NCBI GenBank assembly: GCA_016209895.1
Contig: JACQVH010000235.1
Coordinates: 1 to 40,221 of the forward strand
Origin: Candidatus Hydrogenedentota bacterium
GTDB lineage: Bacteria > Hydrogenedentota > Hydrogenedentia > Hydrogenedentales > SLHB01
DNA: 40,221 bases
Reading direction: 5' to 3'
The first letter of the stretch is position 1. Each line of letters starts with the position of its first letter. The notes beneath the pieces are model-generated. The model was given only the letters and a program-made list of their open reading frames with translations. It was not told the DNA's origin and searched no databases. Positions 26,312 through 35,224 of the stretch are shown in pieces. The position numbers and the translations under genes are program-made.

Positions 26312-27400
26312 ATGGCGCGGATTGACAAGTACTTCAAATTGATGGTCGAGCATGGGGCATCGGACCTGCATTTGAGCACCGGTTGCAAGCCCATCCTCCG
26401 GAAGGATGGCGAGATCGCGGCATTGCGGAATGAAGAAGTAATGGATTCCCAGACGGCCAACGCGCATCTCTACGAAATTATGCCCCGCGAGCGCGAGGAC
26501 GAGTTCAACAAGACCAACGACACGGACTTTGCATACGAGCTCGAAGGTGTCGGCCGGTTTCGGTGCAATATTTTCCGGGACATGAAGGGAAGTGGCGGCG
26601 TATTCCGCATCATTCCCACCCAGATTAAGACCTGTGAGGAACTCGGGCTGCCGGATGCAGTAAAGAGGTTCTGCGGGCTGAGCAAGGGTCTCGTGCTGGT
26701 CACGGGCCCGACGGGGAGCGGCAAATCCACCACGTTGGCCGCGTTGATTGACCTGCTCAACTCCACCCGCAGCGACCACATCATTACCATCGAAGACCCC
26801 ATCGAGTTCGTCCACAAGAACAAGCGGTGTCTAATCAATCAGCGCGAAGTGCATACGCACACGCAGTCGTTCAAAGCCGCGTTGCGGGCGGCGTTGCGCG
26901 AAGACCCGGATATCGTGCTGGTGGGCGAGATGCGCGACCTCGAAACCACGCATATCGCCATCGAGACCGCCGAGACGGGTCACCTCGTCTTCGGCACGCT
27001 CCATACCACCACGGCCATCTCCACGGTGGACCGGCTGATTGACCAGTTCCCGCCGGAGCAACAGCAGCAAATCCGGATCATGCTCTCGGCCACGCTGAAA
27101 GGCGTAATCGCACAGAACCTGTTGAAGAAAAAAGGCGGAGGCCGCGCCGCCGTGCTCGAGGTGTTGGTCGTCAATTCCGCGGTTTCCGCGCTCATTCGCG
27201 AAGGCAAAACCTCCCAACTCATGAGCATCATGCAGACCGCCAAAAAGGAAGGCATGACGTTGCTCAACGAGCAGTTGGCGAAATTCGTGAAAGAAGGGAC
27301 CATCGAACCCGAAGAGGCTTACCTCAAAGCGGTGGATAAGGCCGACCTGGTAAAACAGCTTCAGTCCATCGGTATCACGTTCACCCCGCCCGACGAATAG
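26312..27400 (+). CDS. pilT: type IV pilus retraction ATPase PilT
   Basis: 362 residues, normal length, with AAAGGAGG four bases before the ATG. Walker A is GPTGSGKST (132-140). The Asp box and Walker B are in DPDIVLVGEMRD, and the His box in ETGHLVFGTLHTTTA. The C-terminal PilT marker reads SALIREGKTSQLMSIMQTAKKEGM. PilT disassembles the pilus from the cytoplasmic base, giving twitching motility and DNA uptake. No other pilus gene is in the window. Confidence 0.97.
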   Translation: MARIDKYFKLMVEHGASDLHLSTGCKPILRKDGEIAALRNEEVMDSQTANAHLYEIMPREREDEFNKTNDTDFAYELEGVGRFRCNIFRDMKGSGGVFRIIPTQIKTCEELGLPDAVKRFCGLSKGLVLVTGPTGSGKSTTLAALIDLLNSTRSDHIITIEDPIEFVHKNKRCLINQREVHTHTQSFKAALRAALREDPDIVLVGEMRDLETTHIAIETAETGHLVFGTLHTTTAISTVDRLIDQFPPEQQQQIRIMLSATLKGVIAQNLLKKKGGGRAAVLEVLVVNSAVSALIREGKTSQLMSIMQTAKKEGMTLLNEQLAKFVKEGTIEPEEAYLKAVDKADLVKQLQSIGITFTPPDE

Positions 27401-27404
27401 AATA

Positions 27405-27467
27405 GTTTCCGGTTTCCGGTTTTGGGGGTCGTGGTCCCTGGTTCCTGGTCTCTGGTTCGTGGGGCGC
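27405..27467. repeat. 7-bp degenerate tandem array (GGTnCCT-like)
   Basis: Nine consecutive 7-bp units are visible from 27405: GTTTCCG twice, GTTTTGG, GGGTCGT, GGTCCCT, GGTTCCT, GGTCTCT, GGTTCGT and GGGGCGC. The step is exactly seven throughout. The array fills the convergent gap between the pilT and aroD stop codons. Heptanucleotide arrays are known in some cyanobacteria and others; a role here is unknown. Confidence 0.8.
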
Positions 27468-27471
27468 GGTG

Positions 27472-28221
27472 TCACAGCGCGCGGGGGTTCAATTTTGCCA
27501 GCAGCTCAAGGGTCGTCTTGTAATCCATCTGGCCGGGGGCCGTCGGCCGGCCTAAGAACGTGTAGGTCAACAGCGAACCCAAGGCCGGAAACAGGAAGCG
27601 GGTAACGGCCCCCAAAGGACCCATGCCGACCGCCACGATATTGTTGTCAGAGTTGTCAATGAGGAATCGCGTCAGCGTCTGGAGGTCGGCGCGGCTCGAG
27701 ACCAGCGTGGCCACCTTGACCACGTCGGCGCCGGCGGCCGCGGCTTCTTCCCGGACCCGGCTCAGACTTGCGAGATCCGGCGTCCGCGAGAAGTCATGGA
27801 ATGAGATTAGAACCAATTTGCCCGCCCGGTGCGTGCGCCTAGTCAGCTCCGGAAGAATGGCCTTGGAAGACAGCTCGATGTCCACGGCGGCGACCTGAGG
27901 GATGACCAGCTTATAGAGTGCCAGCCGCTCTTCGTCAGACAGATTCTTCCCGCCCCCTTCGACCGAGGACCGAACGGTCGCCAGGACCGGGAAGTCCTGA
28001 TACTTGGCCAGTTCCCCGATGACATATCCCGGCTCGCGACGGTCGAAAAGGTCCAGCCGCGCCTCGATGACTTCCACCCCGCGGCCTTTGGCGTCGGCGA
28101 TAAGCCTAGGTGCCACCCCATCGCACACCGCCGCCACCACCCGCGGCACGGTACCGAGTTCCAACCCACCAAGCTTCAACAAAGCACCGTCCCCAAACTT
28201 GAACACACTAAGCCGACCCAC
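27472..28221 (-). CDS. aroD: 3-dehydroquinate dehydratase, type I
   Basis: 249 residues. Catalytic signatures of class I AroD are present: EARLDLF (53-59), VDIELSS, the general-acid/base His142 in ISFHDFSRTP, and the Schiff-base Lys169 in DVVKVATLV, followed by MGPLGAVTRFL and GRPTAPGQM. The enzyme makes 3-dehydroshikimate in the shikimate pathway. The start is a GTG at 28221 with a weak ribosome site, and the first 25 residues are not conserved, so a later start is possible. It is convergent with pilT. A palindromic repeat element begins directly upstream of the start codon. Confidence 0.93.
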   Translation of the reverse strand: MGRLSVFKFGDGALLKLGGLELGTVPRVVAAVCDGVAPRLIADAKGRGVEVIEARLDLFDRREPGYVIGELAKYQDFPVLATVRSSVEGGGKNLSDEERLALYKLVIPQVAAVDIELSSKAILPELTRRTHRAGKLVLISFHDFSRTPDLASLSRVREEAAAAGADVVKVATLVSSRADLQTLTRFLIDNSDNNIVAVGMGPLGAVTRFLFPALGSLLTYTFLGRPTAPGQMDYKTTLELLAKLNPRAL

Positions 28222-28222
28222 C

Positions 28223-28312
28223 TGTCATGTTGAGTCCCGCGCCGCGCGGGAAAGCATCCCGCATACCGAAAGCTTGGGGATCAAGAGATTCATCGCTGCG
28301 CTCAAAATGACA
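28223..28312. repeat. 90-bp palindromic dispersed element (TGTCATnnTGAG type)
   Basis: The element starts with TGTCATGTTGAG (28223-28234) and ends with CTCAAAATGACA (28301-28312); the two ends are inverted repeats with 11 of 12 positions matching. Inner sequence includes a G+C hairpin (CCCGCG/CGCGGG around 28236-28250) and the run GATCAAGAGATTCATCG. Sequences of this kind (TCATTCTGAGCGAAGCGAAG...) are dispersed in many unrelated bacterial genomes. It carries no ORF. Its left edge touches the aroD start. Confidence 0.65.
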
Positions 28313-28387
28313 AAAGGCCACGCTTTGCGAACGAAATCTGCGTCTCCACCTGTGAGGCACTGTACAGAATACAACGACCAATAACAA

Positions 28388-28419
28388 ATCCGGCGGGAGC
28401 CTTTCAGCTCCCGCCGGAT
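28388..28419 (-). terminator. intrinsic terminator of the giant surface-protein gene
   Basis: A perfect 13-bp stem, ATCCGGCGGGAGC (28388-28400) with its complement (28407-28419), and a six-base loop lie 27 bp downstream of the stop codon at 28446. Read on the minus strand the stem is followed by TTGTTAT. The long G+C stem and T-rich tail fit rho-independent termination. Confidence 0.8.
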
Positions 28420-28445
28420 GGAAGTGATTCTATATCACCGGCCGT

Positions 28446-31400
28446 TTAGGCGCGGCTGCGTTTCCGGCGCCACAACGTCGCTGCCGCGAAGAGCAGCGTG
28501 CTCAGCGCCAAGCTGACGACCGGCATGGCCAGCACCAACTTCGCTACGAACACGACCGGCACCAGGATGAGCCGTACCAAGGCCGCCAGGAGCGGGCTCT
28601 GGGCGACTACGTCGGCAATCGCCGGGCTCACGTGGTAGTAGGCGTCTACGAAGGCGCTACCGACCGCGTTGTTGAGCAGGAACGTGTCACGCAGTACGCG
28701 CAGCGTTCCGATGTCATCCGCCAACGGCGTGCCATAGGCTGCCGTCGCGATGAAGCACGGGCCACCACCGCCACCGCCGCCCTTGCCGCCGGCGAAGATG
28801 CCCGCGAGCGCGGCTAGTAGACCGAGTAGGAGACCCGTACCATCCGTAACCGCCGCCTTGGTATACGCAAACCCATTGGCGACACGGATTGTCTTCACCT
28901 GCGCCGTGCCGTTGTCAAAGCCGGCATTGATGTTGACGAGCAGGTCCACCGGACCAACTCCATCGCCGGGAAGCGGCGAAGCAGGCGAGTTCACCGAAAG
29001 TTCGAACTCGTTCTGGCCGGCATTGACCAAAGTGCCGAACACCTTGACACTCTTGCCCGTGCCGGGCGCGACAAAGTCCACGCTGACCGGATACCCGAGA
29101 CCGCCGTCCGTCGAGCGGATACGCATATTGGTTCCGCCGCCGACATCACCCTGACCTTGGGCGATGCTGTTGCCGTTTGCGTCGGCCAAGCTAAGGATGT
29201 CGGCCGGGTTAGCCGCCGGGTTCACGACGACCCGCAAGACACTCGCGCCGAACTTGTACAGGCGCGACCGGACGTTGATCACTTGCTCCGCGTCCGCGCC
29301 GGCCTCCGGATCGAACTCGGTCCGCAACACGGTGGACTCGTACGTCGGCGCCGCGCCGCCCGATTGCGCTTCGAACGAAACGCCGAAGGCGTAGTCGAGC
29401 AGGACGGTATTGCGACGGTACGTCGCCACCGCACCGGCCCTCACCGCCTCAACGGGCAACGGAGCTCCCTCGAGCGTGGTGTCGTTCACCGGGTAATCCA
29501 GCGTGGCCGGTACTGCGTCGGTGTTGAACGAAGGTTCGTTCGTGATCTCGCGATACGCGAGGTCGGACGAGGTTACGCCGGTATTCTGCTTCACGTCGCC
29601 CAAATCCGCTCCATACTCGAGAGCAGACTTAAACGACGGCTTCTCCGTGTACAGGTGCACGTCGAACGCCCAGACGTTGGTGATGGCCGCTTGCGTGGCG
29701 GGAACTTGATCGATGCCGTAGTTGGCCGGGTCCTTCGTCACTCGCGCCAAGCCGAACACCGTCTCATTCGCGATACCCGCCGGTACGCTCAGCAGCGCGC
29801 TCGTAAGCGCCGTGCCGAGCGGAGGATTCACCGCCTTGTCCGGCGGGAAGAACACGGTCTTATTCGCGGTACCCTGACTGCCTTCGAAGTAGAAGGCCGT
29901 CACGGTTATGCCGCCCTGCGTAGCAAAGCGATGGAACGTGAACGGATCCGCCAAGCTGGCCGTTTGGCCGCCGGCCGTCGCCCGCACGACGACTTCTTCG
30001 TTGGCGGCATTGGCGTCGGCAATCACGTACACCGGGATGATGACTACCAACTCGGTGTCCGTCTGCGTGGCCCCGTGCAATTCAGCAGGTACCGCGCCGA
30101 AGGTGATCGTCGCCGGCGCTTTGGCCGAGTTCAGGCCCGTGCCGATGACGTGCGCCACGACACCACCGATGACCCACGAGTCACGTACGGAGTTGCCGTT
30201 TACTTGGACGTCGGTTATGGACAGACCCGTGACATTGTACGTAAAGCCGCCAGCCAAGGTGCCCACGGCGCACGTCGTTACCGAGACGTCCACCGGGCCT
30301 TCGGGATGCGGCGGAGTGACGGCGGTAATCGGGGTGGCACTGTTGACCGTGAAGCTCGCTGCCGCCGTGCCGCCAAACGTCACCGCGGTCGCGCCCGTCA
30401 AGGCCGTGCCCGTGATCTCGACCTGGAGACCGCCATTCACCGAGCCGCTATTGGGATTGACCGCCGTTACCGTCGGCGGTATGCACACGCCTTCATAGGT
30501 GAACCCGGCCGTCAACGTGGCCGAGCCGCACGAGGTAGTTACCGTAACGTCTACGGCACCCGCGGCATGAGCCGGCGTCACCGCGGTCAACTCGATATCG
30601 CTGTTGACCACGATATTGGTGGCCACAACTCCGCCGAAGGTCACACTTACGGCCTTGGCCTCGCTGAAGCCGGTACCGGCGATGATTACCGCGGTACTAC
30701 CGGCGGTAGGACCGACATTCGGGGTCACGCTAGTCACGGTCACCGGGATTTGGCACGGCAACGCGACATAGGAGTAACCAGAGCACAGGACGCCAAAGTT
30801 AGCCGGGTCTGCGGCTTCTTCAACTCGGATGTCCACGGTGGTGCTTGCGGTTCCCGCGGGAACCGTAACCGTTACTTGGTCTACACCATTGTTGCTTACG
30901 ACCGTAGCTTCGTTCGCGCCGAAGAAGACTTGGAGCGGCTCGAGACCGGTCGTAATTGCCGTGCCGACCTCGAAGTAACCGTCCTGATCGTGCGCATCGG
31001 CCAACGCTACCGCGCCCGCCGTCGCCATGCTCAAGTTTTGAACGTCGAGCAGGGTGGTCTGGCCGGTCGTCCCGAGCACTTCCTCGAACAGCAACGTACC
31101 TAGGCTGAACTCAGAGCCGATGGTGCCGAGGGTCGTGGTTCCGCCCGCAATGACCATTTCGATGCGGCCGGAAGTGCCGGTCGTGATCGTGCCGGACTTG
31201 CCGCGCGCTTTCAACGCGGCGCTGTCGCGGAACGCCAGTTCGACCACGTCCGTATTTGGATCGTTCGGATCGCTGATAATTACACCGTCACCGTTCACGT
31301 CTTGGTCGTCAATGTCCACGTCTCCGTCACCATCGGTGTCGAAGTCGCGGATTCCAGGTTGTTTCGGACGCAGAATGGTGTCGTCATAGAGAATTGTAAC

Positions 31401-34400
31401 GTCTATGCTGGCCGCAGCCGGACCTGCGTCCGTGCCACGGAACAGCGTCACTGGAATGTCAGCCGTCCCGCCTTGTGGCGCGGCGACTTGTCCGACCCGG
31501 AAGACGGTACCGGAGGTCTGCACGGCGGGAAGCTGAATCGTCGGCCAGCCGGTTCCGGCTACGACGACCTGATTGCCGCCGGTTGCAGGACCGCTGTTCG
31601 GCGTTGCCGAATCCACCGTGAACGTCGTACCCGGAGGCGGACATGCCAGGATGAATGTGAATCCGCCCGTCAAGGTAGCTTGACCGCACGCCGTCACCAC
31701 GGTTACATCCACGATGCCCGCGGCGTGAGCCGGGGTTACGGCGGTAAGCGTGGTGTCGTTGGTTACCTGGACGTTGGTTGCGGCATCAGTGCCAAATAGC
31801 ACCGATACGACCTTGGCGCCTTCCAGGAAGCCCGTGCCGGTAATGGTGACGGTAGCGCCGCCGTTTACCGTATCTTGGTTAGGATTCACGGCCGTAATCG
31901 TCGGCACCGGACACGGCGCTTGATACGTAAACCCAGCCACCAAAACATCCGAACCACAGGCCGTGTTCAACGTCACGTCCACCGCGCCCGCCGCGTGAGC
32001 CGGGGTCACCGCCGTCAAATTGGTGTCGTTGACAACGGTCACGTTGGTGGCGGCGTCCGTGCCGAAGAGCACCGATACCGCCTTGGCGCCTTCCAGGAAG
32101 CCCGTGCCGGTAATCGTCACCGACTCTCCACCGGCGGTCAGACCCGTGGCCGGGTCAACGGCCGCAATCGTCGGCACCGGACACGGCGCGACATACGTGA
32201 ACCCGCCGGCCAGTACGTCTTGCCCGCATGCGCTAAGCACGGTTACATCTACCGCGACGGCGGCGTGGGCCGGGGTCACCGCCGTGATCGTGGTATCGTT
32301 CACCACCGTCACGTTCGTGGCCGCGTCCACGTCAAACAGCACCGCGACGGCCTTGGCGCCCTCCAGGAACCCGGTACCCGTAATGGTCACAGTGGTACCG
32401 CCCGCTGTCGAGCCCGTCACGGGATCTACGGCCGTGATGGTCGGAACAGGGCAGGCCGTGTACGTAAACGCGCCGGTCGCAGTCGTCGTACCGCAATCGG
32501 TCGTGACCGCCACGTCCACGGTCCCGGGCGCGTGCGCGGGCGTAGTGGCGGTAATGGTATTGTAGTCAATGTACGTGACCGCGATGGCCGCGATCGCATC
32601 AAACGTCACCGTGAGCACTTTCGCCGGAGTGAAGGCCTCACCCGTTATAGTTACCACGGTACCCCCGGTCTCCGGACCAGTATCGGGCACCAAGCCGGTA
32701 ATCAGTGCAGCGTTACATGCCACGTACTCGAACGCATCCGCGAGCGAGCCGATGAAGTTGTTGGAAGTGGTCACGTCCAGCGCGACCAATCCGGCGGCAT
32801 GCGCCGTGGTATCGCCCGTGAACTCGAGGTCGCTGGTCACGTTGACGTTCGCCACGGCCGAACCGCCCAACGAGGCCGTAATACCCGCCGTGTCAAACCC
32901 TGAACCGGCCACCGTGATGGCGTCGCCACCCAGGACCGTGCCGGAGTTCGGCGTCACGGAAGTTATGATCGGGCCGAAGTAGATCAGCCCGGCCGGCTCG
33001 GTATCGGTCTCGCCGGCTTTGGCGCCACCCAGGTTGGTCACGGTGACCGCGACCACAGCCGACGGCGCCGGGCTTACCAAGTCGTTGGCGCGCGGCGTAT
33101 TAACGTGCAACCGGGTAATGTTCCCGGGCAAGCTTTCACGCGCGGCCGATTCGCTGACCACGATACCGTCAATGCTGATCTCGACATTCGCAGTCACCGA
33201 GAGATTCTCAACGTCAATCAGAATCTCGTTTCCGCCGATGGCGAAGTCCACCGCCGGGGTAGTCTCATCGGGGTTGCGAACCGCGGCAATGTTGAGCGCA
33301 CCCGGGGTGCTGAACGGGGCAAACACCGATAATCCGGAGCTAAGTATTACAGCCATCTCGTTCAAAGCAACCAACGAGCCGCTGACCGGGGTCCAGACGC
33401 CGCCGCCGGTTGCGGACAGGCCGAGGTTGAATGCATCCACCACCGAGACATCCGACGGATAAGAGAAGAAAGAGGCACTCGCGCCCGCAGACACCACCAG
33501 CCCTTCCATGAGGATGGAAACGTTAGAATCCGCGTCGAAGCGCGAACTGGGCACTTCGGAGAAGGTGGCGCCGCCGTCGGAACTGATCAGGATGCTAATC
33601 TCAACGTAGCGTCCTTTTTCGACCAGCGGGCCGCAAACCAAGCCGTCGCAAGAGGTACCCAGATCCGGCAATCCCAACAACGCCGGATCGTCGGCCACAC
33701 CCAGAACGAGCACCCCGATTTCTCCGGGCAGCACCAGCCCGGGAGTCACGATCACCGTCAAAATGCGGGTCGGATCGGCGGGGTCTTGTAACGTGATCGA
33801 ATCGAGGCCGGCAGTGGAGATGGGTATGCCGCCGAACACTACGTCCTTAAGTATTTGGCCTTGCCCAGCGCTCTTTACGCCCGTTTTCAATCCAACCATC
33901 GCGATTTGGGCGTGCGTGCTGGCAAAGTCCGGCGCGACTTGGAAGCCATTCGCCAAGTTCGCGTCGGCGTCGTCACTGGCCGCCAATTCAGGGAATGTGG
34001 AGACATAGGCGGTGTAAACGTCTCCGGTTACTGAGAATTGCGTCAGCACGTTGGGGAACGGGCCGTATTCAGAAGGCAGTTGGTCAATTGCCACGCGCGC
34101 CGATTGCACGTATTGGTTGTCGCTCGTTTTCATTGAATCCACGCCATAGTAAACAAAATTACAGGCGTTCACGGCCTTGGCCGAGCAATTCAAGAGGTCA
34201 AATGCCTGGGCGGCAACCGTCAGCGCGTAGGGCGGCTCGCTGGCCGTGCCGAGTTCGGTCTCGACGCCGGACGCGATACCGTTTACAACCGTATCCACGT
34301 AGTAAGCGATCGCCTCACCGAAATTCCCGGCAGTCGTTAGCGTAAACGGCAGGAATTCCTGGCTAAAACTGGTCGCAATGTAGATGTTGTAGACCGTAGC

Positions 34401-34868
34401 AGACTGGAGAATCGCCTTCGCGCCGACATCAGTTTCGTCGCCGGCCGGGTCGTAGATGATCAAGTTCACGACATCCACTTGTCCGTCGGCGGTCGTCAAA
34501 TAAAGACCCGCCTCGCCGGGTACGAGCGCTCGCACCGTAGCGACGAAGTCACCGGGCTTCACGCTCAGCGCTGCGGAGCCATCGCTCTCGAATGACCAGT
34601 CGGCTTCGCCGGCCGGGATGAGATGCGTGGCCACCCCGTCGGTGAGACTGATCGCCGTGAATCCCTGTTCCGTGCCGACTGGAATCGCCAGTCGATCACC
34701 AATGGGGGTGGAACCGTTGGCGCTAATCGCGACGCCGGAAGCGCCAGCCGATGCGATCGCGCTGTTGGCGGGGTTTTCCATTTGCGACGGCAGCACTCCG
34801 AGCGCAAATGAGAGCATCATCATCACACTAACGATAGATGCCAGAACCAGCTTCTTACTGTTCCCCAT
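28446..34868 (-). CDS. giant surface protein: IPT/TIG repeats with nested cohesin-like domain and CFI-box C-terminus
   Basis: 2140 residues, SD AAGGGAG eight bases before the ATG. A signal peptide covers about 1-30. Residues 30-620 are unassigned beta-rich sequence. From about 625 nine IPT/TIG-type repeats of about 90 residues follow (ITSVTPNSGTVLGGD, ITAVDPVTGSTAGGTTVTITGTGF, PTVTAVNPNSGSVNGG and others); the ninth is divergent. The sixth repeat (about 1075-1365) is split by a cohesin-like domain (about 1118-1300) that carries a Ca-binding-type loop DTDGDGDVDIDDQDVNGDG. After about 1650 comes a non-repeat domain, a Gly run, and at Cys2038 the motif CFIATAAYGT of the CFI-box-CTERM group, then a hydrophobic helix and a basic end (WRRKRSRA), like a sorting signal. 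The protein is probably anchored at the cell surface and long enough to act as an adhesin or scaffold. It has its own promoter and terminator. The repeats at 31660-32470 are nearly identical at DNA level, suggesting recent duplication. Confidence 0.9.
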   Translation of the reverse strand: MGNSKKLVLASIVSVMMMLSFALGVLPSQMENPANSAIASAGASGVAISANGSTPIGDRLAIPVGTEQGFTAISLTDGVATHLIPAGEADWSFESDGSAALSVKPGDFVATVRALVPGEAGLYLTTADGQVDVVNLIIYDPAGDETDVGAKAILQSATVYNIYIATSFSQEFLPFTLTTAGNFGEAIAYYVDTVVNGIASGVETELGTASEPPYALTVAAQAFDLLNCSAKAVNACNFVYYGVDSMKTSDNQYVQSARVAIDQLPSEYGPFPNVLTQFSVTGDVYTAYVSTFPELAASDDADANLANGFQVAPDFASTHAQIAMVGLKTGVKSAGQGQILKDVVFGGIPISTAGLDSITLQDPADPTRILTVIVTPGLVLPGEIGVLVLGVADDPALLGLPDLGTSCDGLVCGPLVEKGRYVEISILISSDGGATFSEVPSSRFDADSNVSILMEGLVVSAGASASFFSYPSDVSVVDAFNLGLSATGGGVWTPVSGSLVALNEMAVILSSGLSVFAPFSTPGALNIAAVRNPDETTPAVDFAIGGNEILIDVENLSVTANVEISIDGIVVSESAARESLPGNITRLHVNTPRANDLVSPAPSAVVAVTVTNLGGAKAGETDTEPAGLIYFGPIITSVTPNSGTVLGGDAITVAGSGFDTAGITASLGGSAVANVNVTSDLEFTGDTTAHAAGLVALDVTTSNNFIGSLADAFEYVACNAALITGLVPDTGPETGGTVVTITGEAFTPAKVLTVTFDAIAAIAVTYIDYNTITATTPAHAPGTVDVAVTTDCGTTTATGAFTYTACPVPTITAVDPVTGSTAGGTTVTITGTGFLEGAKAVAVLFDVDAATNVTVVNDTTITAVTPAHAAVAVDVTVLSACGQDVLAGGFTYVAPCPVPTIAAVDPATGLTAGGESVTITGTGFLEGAKAVSVLFGTDAATNVTVVNDTNLTAVTPAHAAGAVDVTLNTACGSDVLVAGFTYQAPCPVPTITAVNPNQDTVNGGATVTITGTGFLEGAKVVSVLFGTDAATNVQVTNDTTLTAVTPAHAAGIVDVTVVTACGQATLTGGFTFILACPPPGTTFTVDSATPNSGPATGGNQVVVAGTGWPTIQLPAVQTSGTVFRVGQVAAPQGGTADIPVTLFRGTDAGPAAASIDVTILYDDTILRPKQPGIRDFDTDGDGDVDIDDQDVNGDGVIISDPNDPNTDVVELAFRDSAALKARGKSGTITTGTSGRIEMVIAGGTTTLGTIGSEFSLGTLLFEEVLGTTGQTTLLDVQNLSMATAGAVALADAHDQDGYFEVGTAITTGLEPLQVFFGANEATVVSNNGVDQVTVTVPAGTASTTVDIRVEEAADPANFGVLCSGYSYVALPCQIPVTVTSVTPNVGPTAGSTAVIIAGTGFSEAKAVSVTFGGVVATNIVVNSDIELTAVTPAHAAGAVDVTVTTSCGSATLTAGFTYEGVCIPPTVTAVNPNSGSVNGGLQVEITGTALTGATAVTFGGTAAASFTVNSATPITAVTPPHPEGPVDVSVTTCAVGTLAGGFTYNVTGLSITDVQVNGNSVRDSWVIGGVVAHVIGTGLNSAKAPATITFGAVPAELHGATQTDTELVVIIPVYVIADANAANEEVVVRATAGGQTASLADPFTFHRFATQGGITVTAFYFEGSQGTANKTVFFPPDKAVNPPLGTALTSALLSVPAGIANETVFGLARVTKDPANYGIDQVPATQAAITNVWAFDVHLYTEKPSFKSALEYGADLGDVKQNTGVTSSDLAYREITNEPSFNTDAVPATLDYPVNDTTLEGAPLPVEAVRAGAVATYRRNTVLLDYAFGVSFEAQSGGAAPTYESTVLRTEFDPEAGADAEQVINVRSRLYKFGASVLRVVVNPAANPADILSLADANGNSIAQGQGDVGGGTNMRIRSTDGGLGYPVSVDFVAPGTGKSVKVFGTLVNAGQNEFELSVNSPASPLPGDGVGPVDLLVNINAGFDNGTAQVKTIRVANGFAYTKAAVTDGTGLLLGLLAALAGIFAGGKGGGGGGGPCFIATAAYGTPLADDIGTLRVLRDTFLLNNAVGSAFVDAYYHVSPAIADVVAQSPLLAALVRLILVPVVFVAKLVLAMPVVSLALSTLLFAAATLWRRKRSRA
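31660..32470 (-). repeat. three 270-bp tandem repeats inside the giant gene
   Basis: The word CCTTGGCGCC recurs at 31811, 32081 and 32351, exactly 270 bp apart, followed each time by a closely matching CCAGGAA run. The neighbouring words (for example ACGGCCGTnAT and GCGGCGTGnGCCGG) repeat at the same step. Each unit encodes one 90-residue IPT repeat (about residues 800-1070). The high DNA identity compared with the other IPT units points to recent unequal duplication, so copy number may vary. Confidence 0.75.
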
Positions 34869-35100
34869 GCTGCGTTTCTCCCTTATGTTCCGTCCGCGGC
34901 GGATAAGGTCACGCGATTACGCACCACTCGCGTCGCGGACTACAATACCCAAAGCACACAACACAACTTCGGCGGCGATTGATCCCAACACCGCCAGTCG
35001 TCCCCGTGTTCCCCTGCGGGTCAACGCGACTGTCGAAGCCTAGCGCGACTGTTCCACTTCCGACCGTTGGGGACTACTCCTTGTGGCCAGACAGAAACAG
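34869..35100 (-). promoter_or_regulatory. long structured 5' leader of the giant gene
   Basis: From the predicted start near 35101 to the ATG at 34868 the leader is about 230 nt. Near its 3' end an outer 7-bp stem, GTCCGCG (34892-34898) with CGCGGAC (34934-34940), encloses an inner 6-bp stem, ACGCGA (34911-34916) with TCGCGT (34928-34933), close to the SD at about 34877-34885. CGCGACTGT is repeated further up (about 35027 and 35044). No known riboswitch class was recognised. The 356-bp gap between the two divergent genes holds no other gene. Confidence 0.5.
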
Positions 35101-35107
35101 CGAACGC

Positions 35108-35136
35108 ATTATAATTGCCGAACCTTCCCATGTCAA
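35108..35136 (-). promoter_or_regulatory. consensus sigma-70 promoter of the giant surface-protein gene
   Basis: On the minus strand TTGACA (35131-35136) and TATAAT (35108-35113) are both perfect and separated by exactly 17 bp. It faces the giant gene and would start transcription near 35101. A perfect consensus promoter is rare and implies very strong or tightly repressed transcription. Confidence 0.85.
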
Positions 35137-35182
35137 CCATTTTTTTGCAAGCCCTTGTCCCCCAAGCACCAAGTCCAACCCT

Positions 35183-35212
35183 TTGCCACACCCATACGAG
35201 CCGTGCTAAAAT
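35183..35212 (+). promoter_or_regulatory. candidate promoter of the kinase-FGE gene, near-leaderless
   Basis: TTGCCA (35183-35188) and TAAAAT (35207-35212), five of six each, are 18 bp apart. Transcription should start about 35219, only about six bases before the ATG at 35225. There is no Shine-Dalgarno sequence, so the mRNA would be translated as leaderless or nearly so. Confidence 0.5.
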
Positions 35213-35224
35213 GACGCCACTGCC

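Noticed and set aside
29157-31103. A 648-codon open frame on the + strand opposite the giant gene
   Set aside because: It is an antisense shadow of G+C-biased repeat codons, rich in Arg and His, and has no SD or family.
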